From the NCBI GenBank assembly GCA_900314575.1, contig OMVS01000010.1, positions 1 to 39,581 on the forward strand: a stretch of 39,581 bases of DNA, written 5' to 3'. Each line of letters begins with the position of its first letter. The first letter of the stretch is position 1. Position numbers and translations under genes: made by a program. Shown here in pieces: positions 5,995-14,227 of this stretch. This DNA comes from an uncultured Olsenella sp. GTDB taxonomy: Bacteria > Actinomycetota > Coriobacteriia > Coriobacteriales > Atopobiaceae. The notes beneath the pieces are model-generated. The model did no database searches. It had not been told where the DNA came from and worked only from the letters and a program-made list of their open reading frames with translations.

Positions 5995-7895
5995 AGCACG
6001 TCGTCATCGGAACCGCAGGCCACGTAGACCACGGCAAGACCTGGCTCACGCGCGCCCTGACGGGCGTCAACACGGACCGCCTCGAGGAGGAGCAGCGCCG
6101 CGGCATCACGCTCGACCTCGGCTTCGCGCAGCTCGAGCTTCCCAACGGCCAGGACGCCAGCATCGTCGACGTGCCGGGCCACGAGAAGCTCGTGCGCAAC
6201 ATGATCGTCGGCGCCACGGGCATCGACGTGGTCCTGCTCGTCGTCGCGGCCGACGAGGGCTTCATGCCTCAGACGCAGGAGCACCTCGACATCCTCCAGC
6301 TGCTCGACGTCAAGAGCGGCATCATCGTCCTCACCAAGAAGGACCTCGTGGACGACGACTGGCTGCAGGTCGTGACCGAGGACACCCGCGAGCGCGTCAA
6401 GGGCACCTTCCTCGAGAACGCCCCCGTCATCCCCGTGTCCGCCGAGACGGGCGAGAACATCGAGCTGCTCAAGCGCGAGATCGTGAAGATCGTGGAGCAC
6501 GCGGACCTCAAGCGCACCGACAACCCCTTCCGCCTCCCGGTGGACCGCGTCTTCACCAAGAAGGGCTTCGGCACCATCGTGACCGGCACCCTCGTAGACG
6601 GGACGCTACGCATGGGCGACGTCGCCGACGTCTACCCCCAGGAGGTCACCGCCAAGGTGAGGGGGCTCCAGACCCACAACGTCGCCCAGCCGGAGGTCTA
6701 CGCCGGCATGCGCGTCGCCGTCAACCTGACGGGCGTGGACACCTCCGTTATCCGTCGCGGCTGCACCGTGGCCGCGCCGGAGTCGATGCTGCAGGCGAGC
6801 CAGGTCGCGGTCAGGCTCAACCTCCTCCCCGACAGCCCCTACGACGTGCGCAACTCCTCCCAGCTGCACTTCTACCACGGCACGCAGGAGCTCATGGCGA
6901 AGGTCCGCCTGCTCGACCGCGACGTGCTCGAGGCGGGCGACAGCTGCTTCGCCCAGCTCACCCTCAACAAGGAGCTGACGATGAGGAACCAGGACAAGTT
7001 CATCGTCCGGTTCTTCTCGCCCGTGGTGACCGTCGGCGGCGGCGAGATTCTCGAGCCGACCAGCCGCAAGCTGCGCCGCAACGACCAGCGCGTCCTCGCC
7101 CACCTCGCCCACCTCGCGTGGGCTCCGGAGGACCGCGCCCGCCAGATTGTGCTCGACGCGGGCATCCACCCGCTCTCGGTCGCGGAGGTGGCCTCGCTCG
7201 CCGGCATGTCGGAAGGCAGCGTCCAGACCACCCTCGACAAGTTCGTGGAGCAGGGCTCCATCGAGCGGATCGGTCAGGGCTACGTGAGCGAGGAGGCCCT
7301 GCAGGAGCTCTCCACCGCCACGGCCAAGCTGGTCGGCAACTACCACAGGACCCACACCCTGGACGACGGCATGAGCCTCGGCGAGCTGCGCCAGAGGATC
7401 TACCCCAAGAGCCAGTCGCTCGCCAACGCGCTCATCGACTGGCTCCAGGCCCACGGGGTCATCGAGCAGTCCGGCGGCATCGTGCGCATCCCGGGCTTCG
7501 AGCCCACCTTCACGGACGTGCAGCGCAAGATGCTCGACCAGCTTGACGAGTTCTACCTCAAGGCCGACCTCGAGCCGCCCACCAACGAGGAGGTCACCCA
7601 GGCCTTCCAGGACAGGCACGGCACCTTCAACGAGGTCATGGCCCACATGCTCAAGCGGGGAACGCTCGTGGCGCTCTCGCCCACGACCTCGGTGCACCGC
7701 AGCGCCTACGCCAAGGCCCTCTCGACCTTCATGGGCATGTTCGCCGAGTCGAGCACCGTCGCCATCGGCGACTTCCGCACCAAGCTGGGCGTCTCGCGCA
7801 AGTACGCCCAGCTCTACCTCGAGTACTTCGACGCCTGCCACATTTCCAAGATGGTCGACGGCGTCCGTGTGCTGGTCAAGCCAAACTTCAGCTAG
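5991..7895 (+). CDS. selB: Selenocysteine-specific elongation factor SelB
   Basis: SelB delivers Sec-tRNA to the ribosome at UGA codons that carry a SECIS. The 634-residue protein has an N-terminal EF-Tu-like GTPase domain with G1 GTAGHVDHGKT, G2 RGITLDLGF, G3 DVPGHEKL and G4 TKKD. Domains II/III follow (KKGFGTIVTGTL), and about 260 C-terminal residues form the winged-helix repeats that bind the mRNA hairpin. It starts inside the selA stop (ATGA). yedF follows 14 nt downstream, so selA-selB-yedF is one operon. The likely targets here are the selD UGA and the reductase genes beyond the left edge. Confidence 0.97.
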   Translation: MKHVVIGTAGHVDHGKTWLTRALTGVNTDRLEEEQRRGITLDLGFAQLELPNGQDASIVDVPGHEKLVRNMIVGATGIDVVLLVVAADEGFMPQTQEHLDILQLLDVKSGIIVLTKKDLVDDDWLQVVTEDTRERVKGTFLENAPVIPVSAETGENIELLKREIVKIVEHADLKRTDNPFRLPVDRVFTKKGFGTIVTGTLVDGTLRMGDVADVYPQEVTAKVRGLQTHNVAQPEVYAGMRVAVNLTGVDTSVIRRGCTVAAPESMLQASQVAVRLNLLPDSPYDVRNSSQLHFYHGTQELMAKVRLLDRDVLEAGDSCFAQLTLNKELTMRNQDKFIVRFFSPVVTVGGGEILEPTSRKLRRNDQRVLAHLAHLAWAPEDRARQIVLDAGIHPLSVAEVASLAGMSEGSVQTTLDKFVEQGSIERIGQGYVSEEALQELSTATAKLVGNYHRTHTLDDGMSLGELRQRIYPKSQSLANALIDWLQAHGVIEQSGGIVRIPGFEPTFTDVQRKMLDQLDEFYLKADLEPPTNEEVTQAFQDRHGTFNEVMAHMLKRGTLVALSPTTSVHRSAYAKALSTFMGMFAESSTVAIGDFRTKLGVSRKYAQLYLEYFDACHISKMVDGVRVLVKPNFS

Positions 7896-7909
7896 AAGGG
7901 AGAACGTAC

Positions 7910-8527
7910 ATGAGCGAGAAGACCGTCGAGGTGGACGCGATTGGGCTGGCGTGCCCCACGCCCGTCGTCAAGACCGTCAAGGCCATCAAGGGTCTGGAGG
8001 GTGCCGGCGTCGTGAGGACCCTCGTCGACAACGAGATCGCGGTCAAGAACCTCTCCAAGCTCGCGTCTGACAAGGGCTATGGCTTTGAGTCCAAGCAGCT
8101 CGAGGACGGCAACTTCGAGGCGACCCTGACCGTCAGCGGCTCCGAGGCCCCCGCGAGCGAGTCCGACGCCGACTTCGCCGACCCCTCCAAGAGGAAGGCC
8201 GTCGTCGTGATCTCCTCCGACATGATGGGCACGGGCGAGGAGGAGCTGGGCCACAGCCTGCTCAAGAACTTCATCTACTCCCTGACGCAGGAGGACGTCC
8301 TGCCGTCCACCATCCTGTTCTACAACAGCGGCGTCCGCATGACCTGCGAGGGCTCGCCCGCGCTCGACGACCTCAAGCAGCTCGCCGCCGCCGGGGTCGA
8401 GATCCAGTCCTGTGGCATCTGCCTCAACTACTACGGCCTGACCGAGAAGCTCGCGGTCGGCGAGGTCACCAACATGTACGCCATCGCCGGCAAGCAGCTC
8501 GAGGCCTCCGTGGTCGTCAGGCCGTAG
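7910..8527 (+). CDS. yedF: Selenium metabolism protein YedF (TusA + DsrE domains)
   Basis: A 205-residue two-domain protein. Residues 1-75 are TusA/SirA-like with the sulfur/selenium-accepting motif Cys15-Pro-Thr-Pro. An acidic Ala/Ser-rich linker follows. Residues 100-205 are DsrE/DsrF-like (VVVISSDMMGTGEEELG) and contain Cys168-Gly-Ile-Cys171. This fusion is the selenium-associated YedF family (TIGR03527), found almost only in Sec-using genomes and thought to pass persulfide- or selenide-bound atoms between proteins; its exact reaction is unproven. AGGGAG precedes the ATG. It lies 14 nt after selB and is followed by a terminator at 8599. Confidence 0.93.
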   Translation: MSEKTVEVDAIGLACPTPVVKTVKAIKGLEGAGVVRTLVDNEIAVKNLSKLASDKGYGFESKQLEDGNFEATLTVSGSEAPASESDADFADPSKRKAVVVISSDMMGTGEEELGHSLLKNFIYSLTQEDVLPSTILFYNSGVRMTCEGSPALDDLKQLAAAGVEIQSCGICLNYYGLTEKLAVGEVTNMYAIAGKQLEASVVVRP

Positions 8528-8598
8528 CGGCCGGCCCCTTGGCGGTGCGCGCCCGGGTGCGGGTGCGGCCCAGGCGGCGCGTCCGCGTGAGAACCCAC

Positions 8599-8630
8599 GG
8601 GAGGGCGAGGCCTGCTCGCCCTCCCTTTCT
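8599..8630 (+). terminator. Intrinsic terminator after yedF
   Basis: GGGAGGGCGAG (8599-8609) pairs over 11 bp with CTCGCCCTCCC (8615-8625) around GCCTG, followed by TTTCT. It closes the selAB-yedF transcript 72 nt past the yedF stop. It ends 17 nt before the next start codon, so the desulfurase is either read through or translated from its own short transcript. Confidence 0.8.
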
Positions 8631-8647
8631 CTTAGGGAGGAGAAGCG

Positions 8648-9784
8648 ATGATCTACCTAGACAACGCCGCGACGACCATGCGCAAGCCGCCCGAGGTGGC
8701 GGAGGCCGTCGCGCGGGCGCTCCAGACGATGGGCAACGCCTCGCGCGGGGCGACCAAGGCGTCGCTGGCCGCCTCCCGGGTCGACTACGTCGCCAGGGAG
8801 CAGCTCGCCCGGCTCCTCGGCTGCCCGCGCCCGGACCACGTGGCCTTCGCGAGCAACTCCACCGAGGCGCTCAACGTGGCGATCATGGGCCTCGTCGACG
8901 CGGGCGCGCGGGTGGTGGGCACCGACCTCGAGCATAACTCCGTGCTGAGGCCGCTCTACCGCCTGCGCGACGAGCGCGGGGCGGACCTCGCCTTCGCGCG
9001 CGCCGACGAGCGGGGCAACCTCGACTACGAGGACCTCGAGCGCCTCGTCACCCCGGGCACGAGGCTGGTGGCGGTGACCCACGGCTCGAACGTGACGGGC
9101 AACATGGTCGACGTCGCCCGCGTCGTCGACATCGCGCACGCCGCCGGCGCCCTCGTGGTCGTCGACGCGTCGCAGACCGCGGGCAGCCACGAGGTCAGCC
9201 TCGAGGGCACCGGCGCGGACGTCGTCTGCTTCACCGGCCACAAGGGCCTCATGGGGCCCCAGGGCACGGGCGGCCTCTGCGTCGCCGAGGGCGTGGAGAT
9301 CCGCCCGTTCAAGGTGGGTGGCACGGGTGTCCACTCCTACTCGGAGACCCAGCCCGAGGAGTATCCGACGCGCCTCGAGGCGGGCACGCTCAACAGCCAC
9401 GGCATCGCCGGGCTCTCCGCGGCGCTCGACTTCATCGAGCGAGTCGGCGTGAAGGCCATCGGGGACCACGAGGAGGGGCTCATGAGGAGCTTCTACGAGC
9501 AGGTCCGCGCCATCGACGGCGTCACGGTCTACGGCGACTTCGACGCGGCGGAGCGCTGCGCGATCGTGTCGCTCAACGTGCGTGACTACAGCTCCTCGGC
9601 GGTGGCCGACGAGCTCGGCGAGCGCTACGGCATCGCCACCAGGCCAGGTGCCCACTGCGCGCCGAGGATGCACCGCGCGCTGGGGACGGTCGAGCAGGGC
9701 GTCGTGCGCTTCAGCTTCTCCTGGTACAGCACGGAGGAGGAGGTCGACGCCGCCGTCGCCGCCGTGCGGGAGATTGCCCGCTAG
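8648..9784 (+). CDS. Class V aminotransferase: cysteine desulfurase / selenocysteine lyase
   Basis: A 378-residue PLP enzyme that would release S from cysteine or Se from selenocysteine. It starts MIYLDNAATTMRKPPEV and has the PLP lysine in FTGHKGL (Lys199). A late cysteine in GAHCAPRM (Cys337) matches the persulfide cysteine of SufS/CsdB-type enzymes. It resembles the TIGR01977 subgroup often found beside selD/selA. GGGAGG precedes the ATG. Its place after yedF suggests it supplies selenium to SelD, possibly through YedF or the DUF3343 protein. Sequence alone cannot separate Cys from Sec preference. A hairpin follows at 9812. Confidence 0.88.
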   Translation: MIYLDNAATTMRKPPEVAEAVARALQTMGNASRGATKASLAASRVDYVAREQLARLLGCPRPDHVAFASNSTEALNVAIMGLVDAGARVVGTDLEHNSVLRPLYRLRDERGADLAFARADERGNLDYEDLERLVTPGTRLVAVTHGSNVTGNMVDVARVVDIAHAAGALVVVDASQTAGSHEVSLEGTGADVVCFTGHKGLMGPQGTGGLCVAEGVEIRPFKVGGTGVHSYSETQPEEYPTRLEAGTLNSHGIAGLSAALDFIERVGVKAIGDHEEGLMRSFYEQVRAIDGVTVYGDFDAAERCAIVSLNVRDYSSSAVADELGERYGIATRPGAHCAPRMHRALGTVEQGVVRFSFSWYSTEEEVDAAVAAVREIAR

Positions 9785-9811
9785 GCGTGGGGGAGAAGGA
9801 CCTGGGAGAAG

Positions 9812-9845
9812 GGGGCCGGCCGCGGCGCTAGCCGCGGCCGGCCCC
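9812..9845. terminator. Bidirectional 15-bp GC hairpin between converging genes
   Basis: GGGGCCGGCCGCGGC (9812-9826) pairs perfectly with GCCGCGGCCGGCCCC (9831-9845) around GCTA. It lies between the desulfurase gene (plus) and the HdeD-like gene (minus). There is no T-run, but a 15-bp GC stem between converging genes suggests shared termination. Confidence 0.65.
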
Positions 9846-9931
9846 TGCCCGTACGGAGACCGGTGGCGTCGGGTGCCTTGGGCGCTCCGGCGCCGGAGCC
9901 CGCGGCCAGAGGCGCTCGTCGGGTGGCCGCG

Positions 9932-10459
9932 CTAGCGTCCGCGGAGGTCGCCCAGGGCGCCGGCCGCGCTCACCACGCCCGCGAAGACGAGGGCCACGCC
10001 GCAGATGGCCATCGAGAAGCTCGCCATCGCGCGGGGCGCGAGCATCACGAGGGCGCCGAAGACGACGGTCGCGACGGCGCCCGCGAGGCTCAGGCTCGCG
10101 CCGGGCAGTCCCAGCGCCCGCGAGGCGTTGGCGGCGAAGAGCGAGTTGAGGCCCGCCACCATCACGAAGACGCCCAGGAGCAGGAAGACCCAGGTCACGA
10201 AGAAGCCGGGCTGGGTCACGATTGCCAGGCCGAGCAGGGTGCAGGGGATGCCGACGTAGAGCTCGGCCTGGGAGAGGATCGCCTCGAGGTTCGCGAAGGC
10301 CGCGGCGAGCGAGACGACGCCGAACACGAGGACGGCCCATCCCAGCAGCTTGGTGACGGTCAGCATGGACCCGTAGGGGTTGGAGAGGACGGCCGCGCCC
10401 AGCAGGATGGCGATGACGCCGCCGACGAGGCGCACCGCCTTGGACTGCTCGAACTTCAT
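9932..10459 (-). CDS. HdeD-like DUF308 membrane protein
   Basis: A 175-residue, almost entirely hydrophobic protein with about six membrane helices in three pairs (for example VGGVIAILLGAAVL, LLGWAVLVFGVVSLAAAF, WVFLLLGVFVMVAGL). Length and pairing fit the HdeD/DUF308 family of the inner membrane, known from acid resistance in E. coli but of uncertain function elsewhere. The ATG at 10459 is preceded by AGGAGC. It is the last gene of a minus-strand series and follows another membrane protein gene by 52 nt. The family call comes from topology and repeat pattern. Confidence 0.75.
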   Translation of the reverse strand: MKFEQSKAVRLVGGVIAILLGAAVLSNPYGSMLTVTKLLGWAVLVFGVVSLAAAFANLEAILSQAELYVGIPCTLLGLAIVTQPGFFVTWVFLLLGVFVMVAGLNSLFAANASRALGLPGASLSLAGAVATVVFGALVMLAPRAMASFSMAICGVALVFAGVVSAAGALGDLRGR

Positions 10460-10511
10460 ACCAGGCTCCTAACTGGGCGCGCGGGGCGCCCCTCGAAGCG
10501 CGCGGCGACCC

Positions 10512-11231
10512 CTAGAGAAGGGGTATGCCGTAGACGACCAGGGAGAACACGAAGCTCGCGATCGCGAGCAGGGCGCAGATGCCGATGGAGCCGATCAGGA
10601 GCCCGAGCGACGTCTTGAGCGTCGCGGAGACGTCCTGGTTGGTCTTGCGGAGCGCCTCGTAGGCGCCCTGGAGCGACTCGCAGTAGAGCTGGGCGGCACG
10701 GACGTCCTCGTCCGGGGCCGCCGCGCGCCCGCCTGCGGGCCCGGACGCGGGGGCGCCGCCGAGCCCGTCGAGCCTGCGGGCGAGCATCTTGGGGTCGGGG
10801 GTGCCCGAGTCGCCGGGCCTCAGCCTGGAGGCGGCCACGAGGATGAAGCTCGCGACGAGGAGCAGCAGCGCCACGAGGTAGGCGGCGGCGAAGGGCACCA
10901 TGCCCAGGATGTAGGAGCCCGAGCCCGTGAAGAGGCGAGCCACCTCGACGGCGGCGAGCAGCGGTATGCACAGGAGCAGCGTCGTGGAGGTCCTGCCCAG
11001 GGAGGCCGCACGGTCGCGTTCGAGGTCGAGGGAGGTGTCGGCGAGGGCCGCCATGCGCCCCGCCAGGGCGGAGAAGCCCTGACGCCCCGTCACGACTTCG
11101 GCCTGCGCGCCCGCGGCGCAGGCCGCCGCGGGCGCGCCGTCCTTATCGCCCGCACCCTCTGGTGTCGCGACGGCAACGCCGTCCTTCTCGTCCGGCCGCG
11201 CGCCCGCGCGCCTCGCGTCGTCTCCTGCCAT
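10512..11231 (-). CDS. Uncharacterised membrane protein with charged N-terminus
   Basis: A 239-residue protein I do not recognise. Residues 1-85 are hydrophilic, rich in Ala, Gly and Asp and probably disordered. Two hydrophobic helices follow (LLLCIPLLAAVEVARLF and FAAAYLVALLLLVASFILVAA). Next comes a charged stretch (about 150-200) with ESLQGAYEALRKTNQDVSATLK, which looks helical. A third helix lies at the C-terminus (LLIGSIGICALLAIASFVFSLV). The start at 11231 is chosen for GGGAGAG upstream; the frame is open 20 codons earlier. It lies 52 nt before the HdeD-like gene. No function is assigned. Confidence 0.7.
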   Translation of the reverse strand: MAGDDARRAGARPDEKDGVAVATPEGAGDKDGAPAAACAAGAQAEVVTGRQGFSALAGRMAALADTSLDLERDRAASLGRTSTTLLLCIPLLAAVEVARLFTGSGSYILGMVPFAAAYLVALLLLVASFILVAASRLRPGDSGTPDPKMLARRLDGLGGAPASGPAGGRAAAPDEDVRAAQLYCESLQGAYEALRKTNQDVSATLKTSLGLLIGSIGICALLAIASFVFSLVVYGIPLL

Positions 11232-11306
11232 GGGCCGCTCTCCCTTCGACGTCCGGCCGGGGTTGTCGTCCCGGCTACCCGTAGGCCACATGATAGCGGC
11301 CGCGCG

Positions 11307-12158
11307 CTACGCGCGCATGAAGGCGGGCACGGCGTCCTCACCTGTCTCGTTGTGGCGCCGCGCGGCGTCCGCGATCTGCTCCAGGGCGACGGCGACGCCG
11401 TCCTCGGCGCTCGCACCTACGTGCCAGCGGGCCGCCGTGGAGGCGTTGGCGTTGGCGTTGGCAACGGCGCAGGAGTTGGGGAAGCGCTCGAGCATGCCGA
11501 GGTCGTTGTCGGCGTCGCCGAAGACGCAGACCTCCTCGTCGTCGAGGCCCAGCACGCGCTGGAGGATCGCGACGCCCTCGGCCTTGCCCCAGCCCTTGGG
11601 GGAGACGTCGAGCCAGTGCACGACCGTGTTGGGGAAGACGAGGTCGGGGCAGAGCGCGGAGAGGCGCTCCGCCAGGCGCGGGAGCAGGTCGTCGTCCATC
11701 ACGATGATGCCGGCCTTGATGACGGGGTAGTCGGGCAGGGTACGGTGGTGGCTGCCGCCGCAGATGAAGGCGCGCTCGTACATCTCGCCCAGGGCGTCGC
11801 GCGTGTCGCCGACCCAGTCGCCGAAGGCGTTGTCACGGTAGGTGATGAGGGCGCAGCCCCTGAGGGGCGCGACGACGCGCTCGACCTCGCGGAGCTGGTC
11901 GCGCGGGAGGGTCTTCTCGTACACGACCTCGCCGAGGTAGTAGACCTTCTGGCCGTTCACGAGGACGCCGGTGTTGAACAGGCTCTTGTCGCCGTCGAAG
12001 AAGCTCGCGATCTCGCCGCGGTCGCGGCCGCTCGCGGGGCCGAAGTCTACGCCCTGCTCCTGGCAGGCCCTGATCGCCGCGACCGTCCTCGGGGAGGCCG
12101 CCTTTCGGCCGAAGGGCACGAGGGTGTTGTCCATGTCTGAGAGGGCGAGACGGATCAT
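11307..12158 (-). CDS. Cof-type HAD-IIB phosphatase
   Basis: A 283-residue haloacid-dehalogenase phosphatase. Motif I is SDMDNTLVPFG, with nucleophile and acid/base Asp about 8 and 10 residues in. Motif II is FGPASGRDRGEI, the motif III lysine lies in SPKGWGKAEGV, and motif IV is VFGDADNDLGMLE. A type-IIB cap lies between motifs II and III (about 85-190). Family members hydrolyse sugar phosphates or flavin phosphates in the cytoplasm; the substrate cannot be told here. The segment after motif IV, VANANANAS, is an alternating repeat where relatives usually read like VAMGNA. Start at 12158 (MIRLALSD) after TGGAG. Confidence 0.88.
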   Translation of the reverse strand: MIRLALSDMDNTLVPFGRKAASPRTVAAIRACQEQGVDFGPASGRDRGEIASFFDGDKSLFNTGVLVNGQKVYYLGEVVYEKTLPRDQLREVERVVAPLRGCALITYRDNAFGDWVGDTRDALGEMYERAFICGGSHHRTLPDYPVIKAGIIVMDDDLLPRLAERLSALCPDLVFPNTVVHWLDVSPKGWGKAEGVAILQRVLGLDDEEVCVFGDADNDLGMLERFPNSCAVANANANASTAARWHVGASAEDGVAVALEQIADAARRHNETGEDAVPAFMRA

Positions 12159-12231
12159 GGGGCTCCAGACTCTCGGGTGTGGGTTGCCGGTCCGGCGGCC
12201 GCGCCGGCGGGCGCCGTCGCTCACATGGTAG

Positions 12232-12260
12232 CGCTCGCGGCCGACGCCCGGCCGCGAGCG
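12232..12260 (-). terminator. 12-bp hairpin after the phosphofructokinase gene
   Basis: CGCTCGCGGCCG (12232-12243) pairs perfectly with CGGCCGCGAGCG (12249-12260) around ACGCC. It lies just past the stop of the minus-strand phosphofructokinase gene. There is no T-run, so it may be a GC-type or factor-assisted terminator. Confidence 0.55.
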
Positions 12261-12264
12261 ACGG

Positions 12265-13497
12265 CTAGGCCAGCGGCTCCACGTGCAGCGGGAGGCCGCC
12301 CACGAACAGGGGCGCGACCTCGCCCGCGACGAGGGGGCGCACGTAGTCCGCGAAGTCGCTGGTCACGTCCATGCCGTCCTCGCGGATCCACGCCGCGGGC
12401 ACGCGGCGTTCCGCGTTGGCGACGGCGGAGACGTCCGCGAGGCCGTAGGAGACGAGGTAGGGGGAGTTCCCCTCGCGGCGGATCGCGGGCATGACGCCCG
12501 TCTCGCCCGCGGCCGCCGCGCGTACGGCGACGCCGCCCAGGGCGGCGGCCTCCGCGAGGTCGCACGCGCTCGCGAGGTGGCTCGCGCAGCGCTGCAGGGT
12601 CGAGAGCTCGACGGCGCGGGTCTTGACGCCCAGGCGCTCGCCGAGGAGCTGGGCGAGGTGGCGGCCGGTGCCGGAGAGCGCCGCCGCGTGGCCGAAGGCG
12701 TCGGTCCTCACGGCGCCCGTCGGGGGCTCGCACATGAGGGAGCCGTCCGGGCGGCGCGCGCCCTCGCTCGCGGCGATGACCACGCAGCGCTTGCGGGCGA
12801 GAAGCCCCCGCACGGCCTCGACCAGCGCGTCCTCCGAGACGGGGGCCTCGGGCAGGAGGATGAGGTCGGGGTGGCCCAGGCCGTCCTGGCGCGCGAGGCA
12901 GGAGGCGCCGGCCAGCCAGCCGGCGCCGCGGCCCATGACCTCGACCACGAGGACGTTGGGGAGGTCGTAGACGGAGGCGTCGCGGCCGAGCTCGGCCACT
13001 GAGGTCGCGACGAACTTGGCGGCCGAGCCGAAGCCCGGCGTGTGGTCGGTGCCCTCGAGGTCGTTGTCGATGGTCTTGGGCACGCCGATGAAGCGGACGG
13101 GGCTTCCTGCGCGCGCCCCCCAGGCGGAGAGCTTGGCGATCGTGTCCATGGAGTCGTTGCCGCCGATGTAGAGGACCGCGTCCACGCGGCGCGCCTCGAG
13201 GGTACGGAAGAGGCGCTCGTAGGTGGCGGGATCGGCGTCGGCGTCCGGGAGCTTGTAGCGGCAGCTCCCCAGGTAGCTCGCCGGCGTCTGGCGGAGGAGC
13301 TCGAGGCTCGCCGCGTCCGGGAGCGTCCGTGCGAGGTCGACGACGTCGTCGGCGAGGAGGCCCTGGACGCCGTGGCGCATGCCCCAGGCCTCGGCGCCGA
13401 GCGCGCGGGCGGTCTCCACCACCCCCGCGAGGCTCGCGTTGATGGCGGCGGTGGGGCCGCCCGACTGGCCGACGAGGACGCGCGCGTTCCAGCTCAT
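12265..13497 (-). CDS. 6-phosphofructokinase, probably pyrophosphate-dependent
   Basis: A 410-residue PFK that phosphorylates fructose 6-phosphate in glycolysis. It opens with VLVGQSGGPTAAINAS. At the donor site it reads GGNDS with Asp115 where ATP enzymes have Gly (GGDGS), and it has Lys141 in PKTIDND where ATP enzymes have PGTIDND. Both changes are the established signature of PPi-using PFK, which works reversibly and saves ATP in anaerobes. GGAGG precedes the ATG at 13497. A much longer open frame upstream overlaps the YqhA gene and is not used. Confidence 0.9.
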   Translation of the reverse strand: MSWNARVLVGQSGGPTAAINASLAGVVETARALGAEAWGMRHGVQGLLADDVVDLARTLPDAASLELLRQTPASYLGSCRYKLPDADADPATYERLFRTLEARRVDAVLYIGGNDSMDTIAKLSAWGARAGSPVRFIGVPKTIDNDLEGTDHTPGFGSAAKFVATSVAELGRDASVYDLPNVLVVEVMGRGAGWLAGASCLARQDGLGHPDLILLPEAPVSEDALVEAVRGLLARKRCVVIAASEGARRPDGSLMCEPPTGAVRTDAFGHAAALSGTGRHLAQLLGERLGVKTRAVELSTLQRCASHLASACDLAEAAALGGVAVRAAAAGETGVMPAIRREGNSPYLVSYGLADVSAVANAERRVPAAWIREDGMDVTSDFADYVRPLVAGEVAPLFVGGLPLHVEPLA

Positions 13498-13574
13498 GGG
13501 AACCTCCGGGGTCGTGGACGGGTGTTGCGGACGTGCCGGGTGGGCGCGGGGAGCCGGCCCGAGCCGGCGCGGGA

Positions 13575-14174
13575 CTAGCGCCTGGGCGGCACGGTGCAGC
13601 GCAGGAAGACGGACATGGCGACGATGACCAGCGAGATCGAGACGCCGAGCACGAGGAGGCTCTCCCCGGCCTTGCCGCGCAGGACCTCGCCGAAGAAGAA
13701 CACGACGAGCATGACCACGACGACGCGCGCGATCCGCTCCTTGATGTCGTCGAAGTCGTGGAAGGTGAGCCAAGGGGGCAGCGGCGTGCGGTCGGTCACG
13801 AAGAGCGAGAAGAGGCCGAGCGAGGTCATGTAGAGGACGGTCGAGAGCAGGAAGAAGTCCGTGTACTCGACGAACTCCACGGAGAGGTTGACGAGGTCGG
13901 AGTGGCCGGCGAGGATGCCCGCCAGCGTCCGGAGGAGGTCTGCGACCGTGACGAGCGAGAAGCTCACGGACATGAGGAGCAGCGCCGTGGCGGGCACGAC
14001 CGTGACGAGGCGCATCCACGACACCGCGTTGGCGAAGCGGAGGACGCCCCGCTGGCGCTTGGACCCCTCCGGCAGGAGCTGGGCGCCGTCCCTCTGGACC
14101 GCGTCCCGCCCTGTGGGGGTCGCCTCCGCGCCTCCCTCGGACGTGGTCCCCCGTGCGTCTCCCGATGCCGCCAA
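13575..14174 (-). CDS. YqhA / UPF0114 family membrane protein
   Basis: A 199-residue protein. A hydrophilic N-terminus (1-45) is followed by about four membrane helices: WMRLVTVVPATALLLMSVSF, FFLLSTVLYMTSLGLFSLFV, RVVVVMLVVFFFGEVL and LLVLGVSISLVIVAMSVFL. The segment between helices 2 and 3, PPWLTFHDFDDIKERI, is characteristic of UPF0114/YqhA, a family of unknown function. It starts with TTG at 14174, placed 6 nt after GAGGAG. It lies between the ClC channel and PFK genes on the same strand. Confidence 0.85.
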   Translation of the reverse strand: MAASGDARGTTSEGGAEATPTGRDAVQRDGAQLLPEGSKRQRGVLRFANAVSWMRLVTVVPATALLLMSVSFSLVTVADLLRTLAGILAGHSDLVNLSVEFVEYTDFFLLSTVLYMTSLGLFSLFVTDRTPLPPWLTFHDFDDIKERIARVVVVMLVVFFFGEVLRGKAGESLLVLGVSISLVIVAMSVFLRCTVPPRR

Positions 14175-14227
14175 AGTGGGCTCCTCGTCGTCGCGTGCCG
14201 CCTCGGCCCTCCGCCGATGGCAACACT

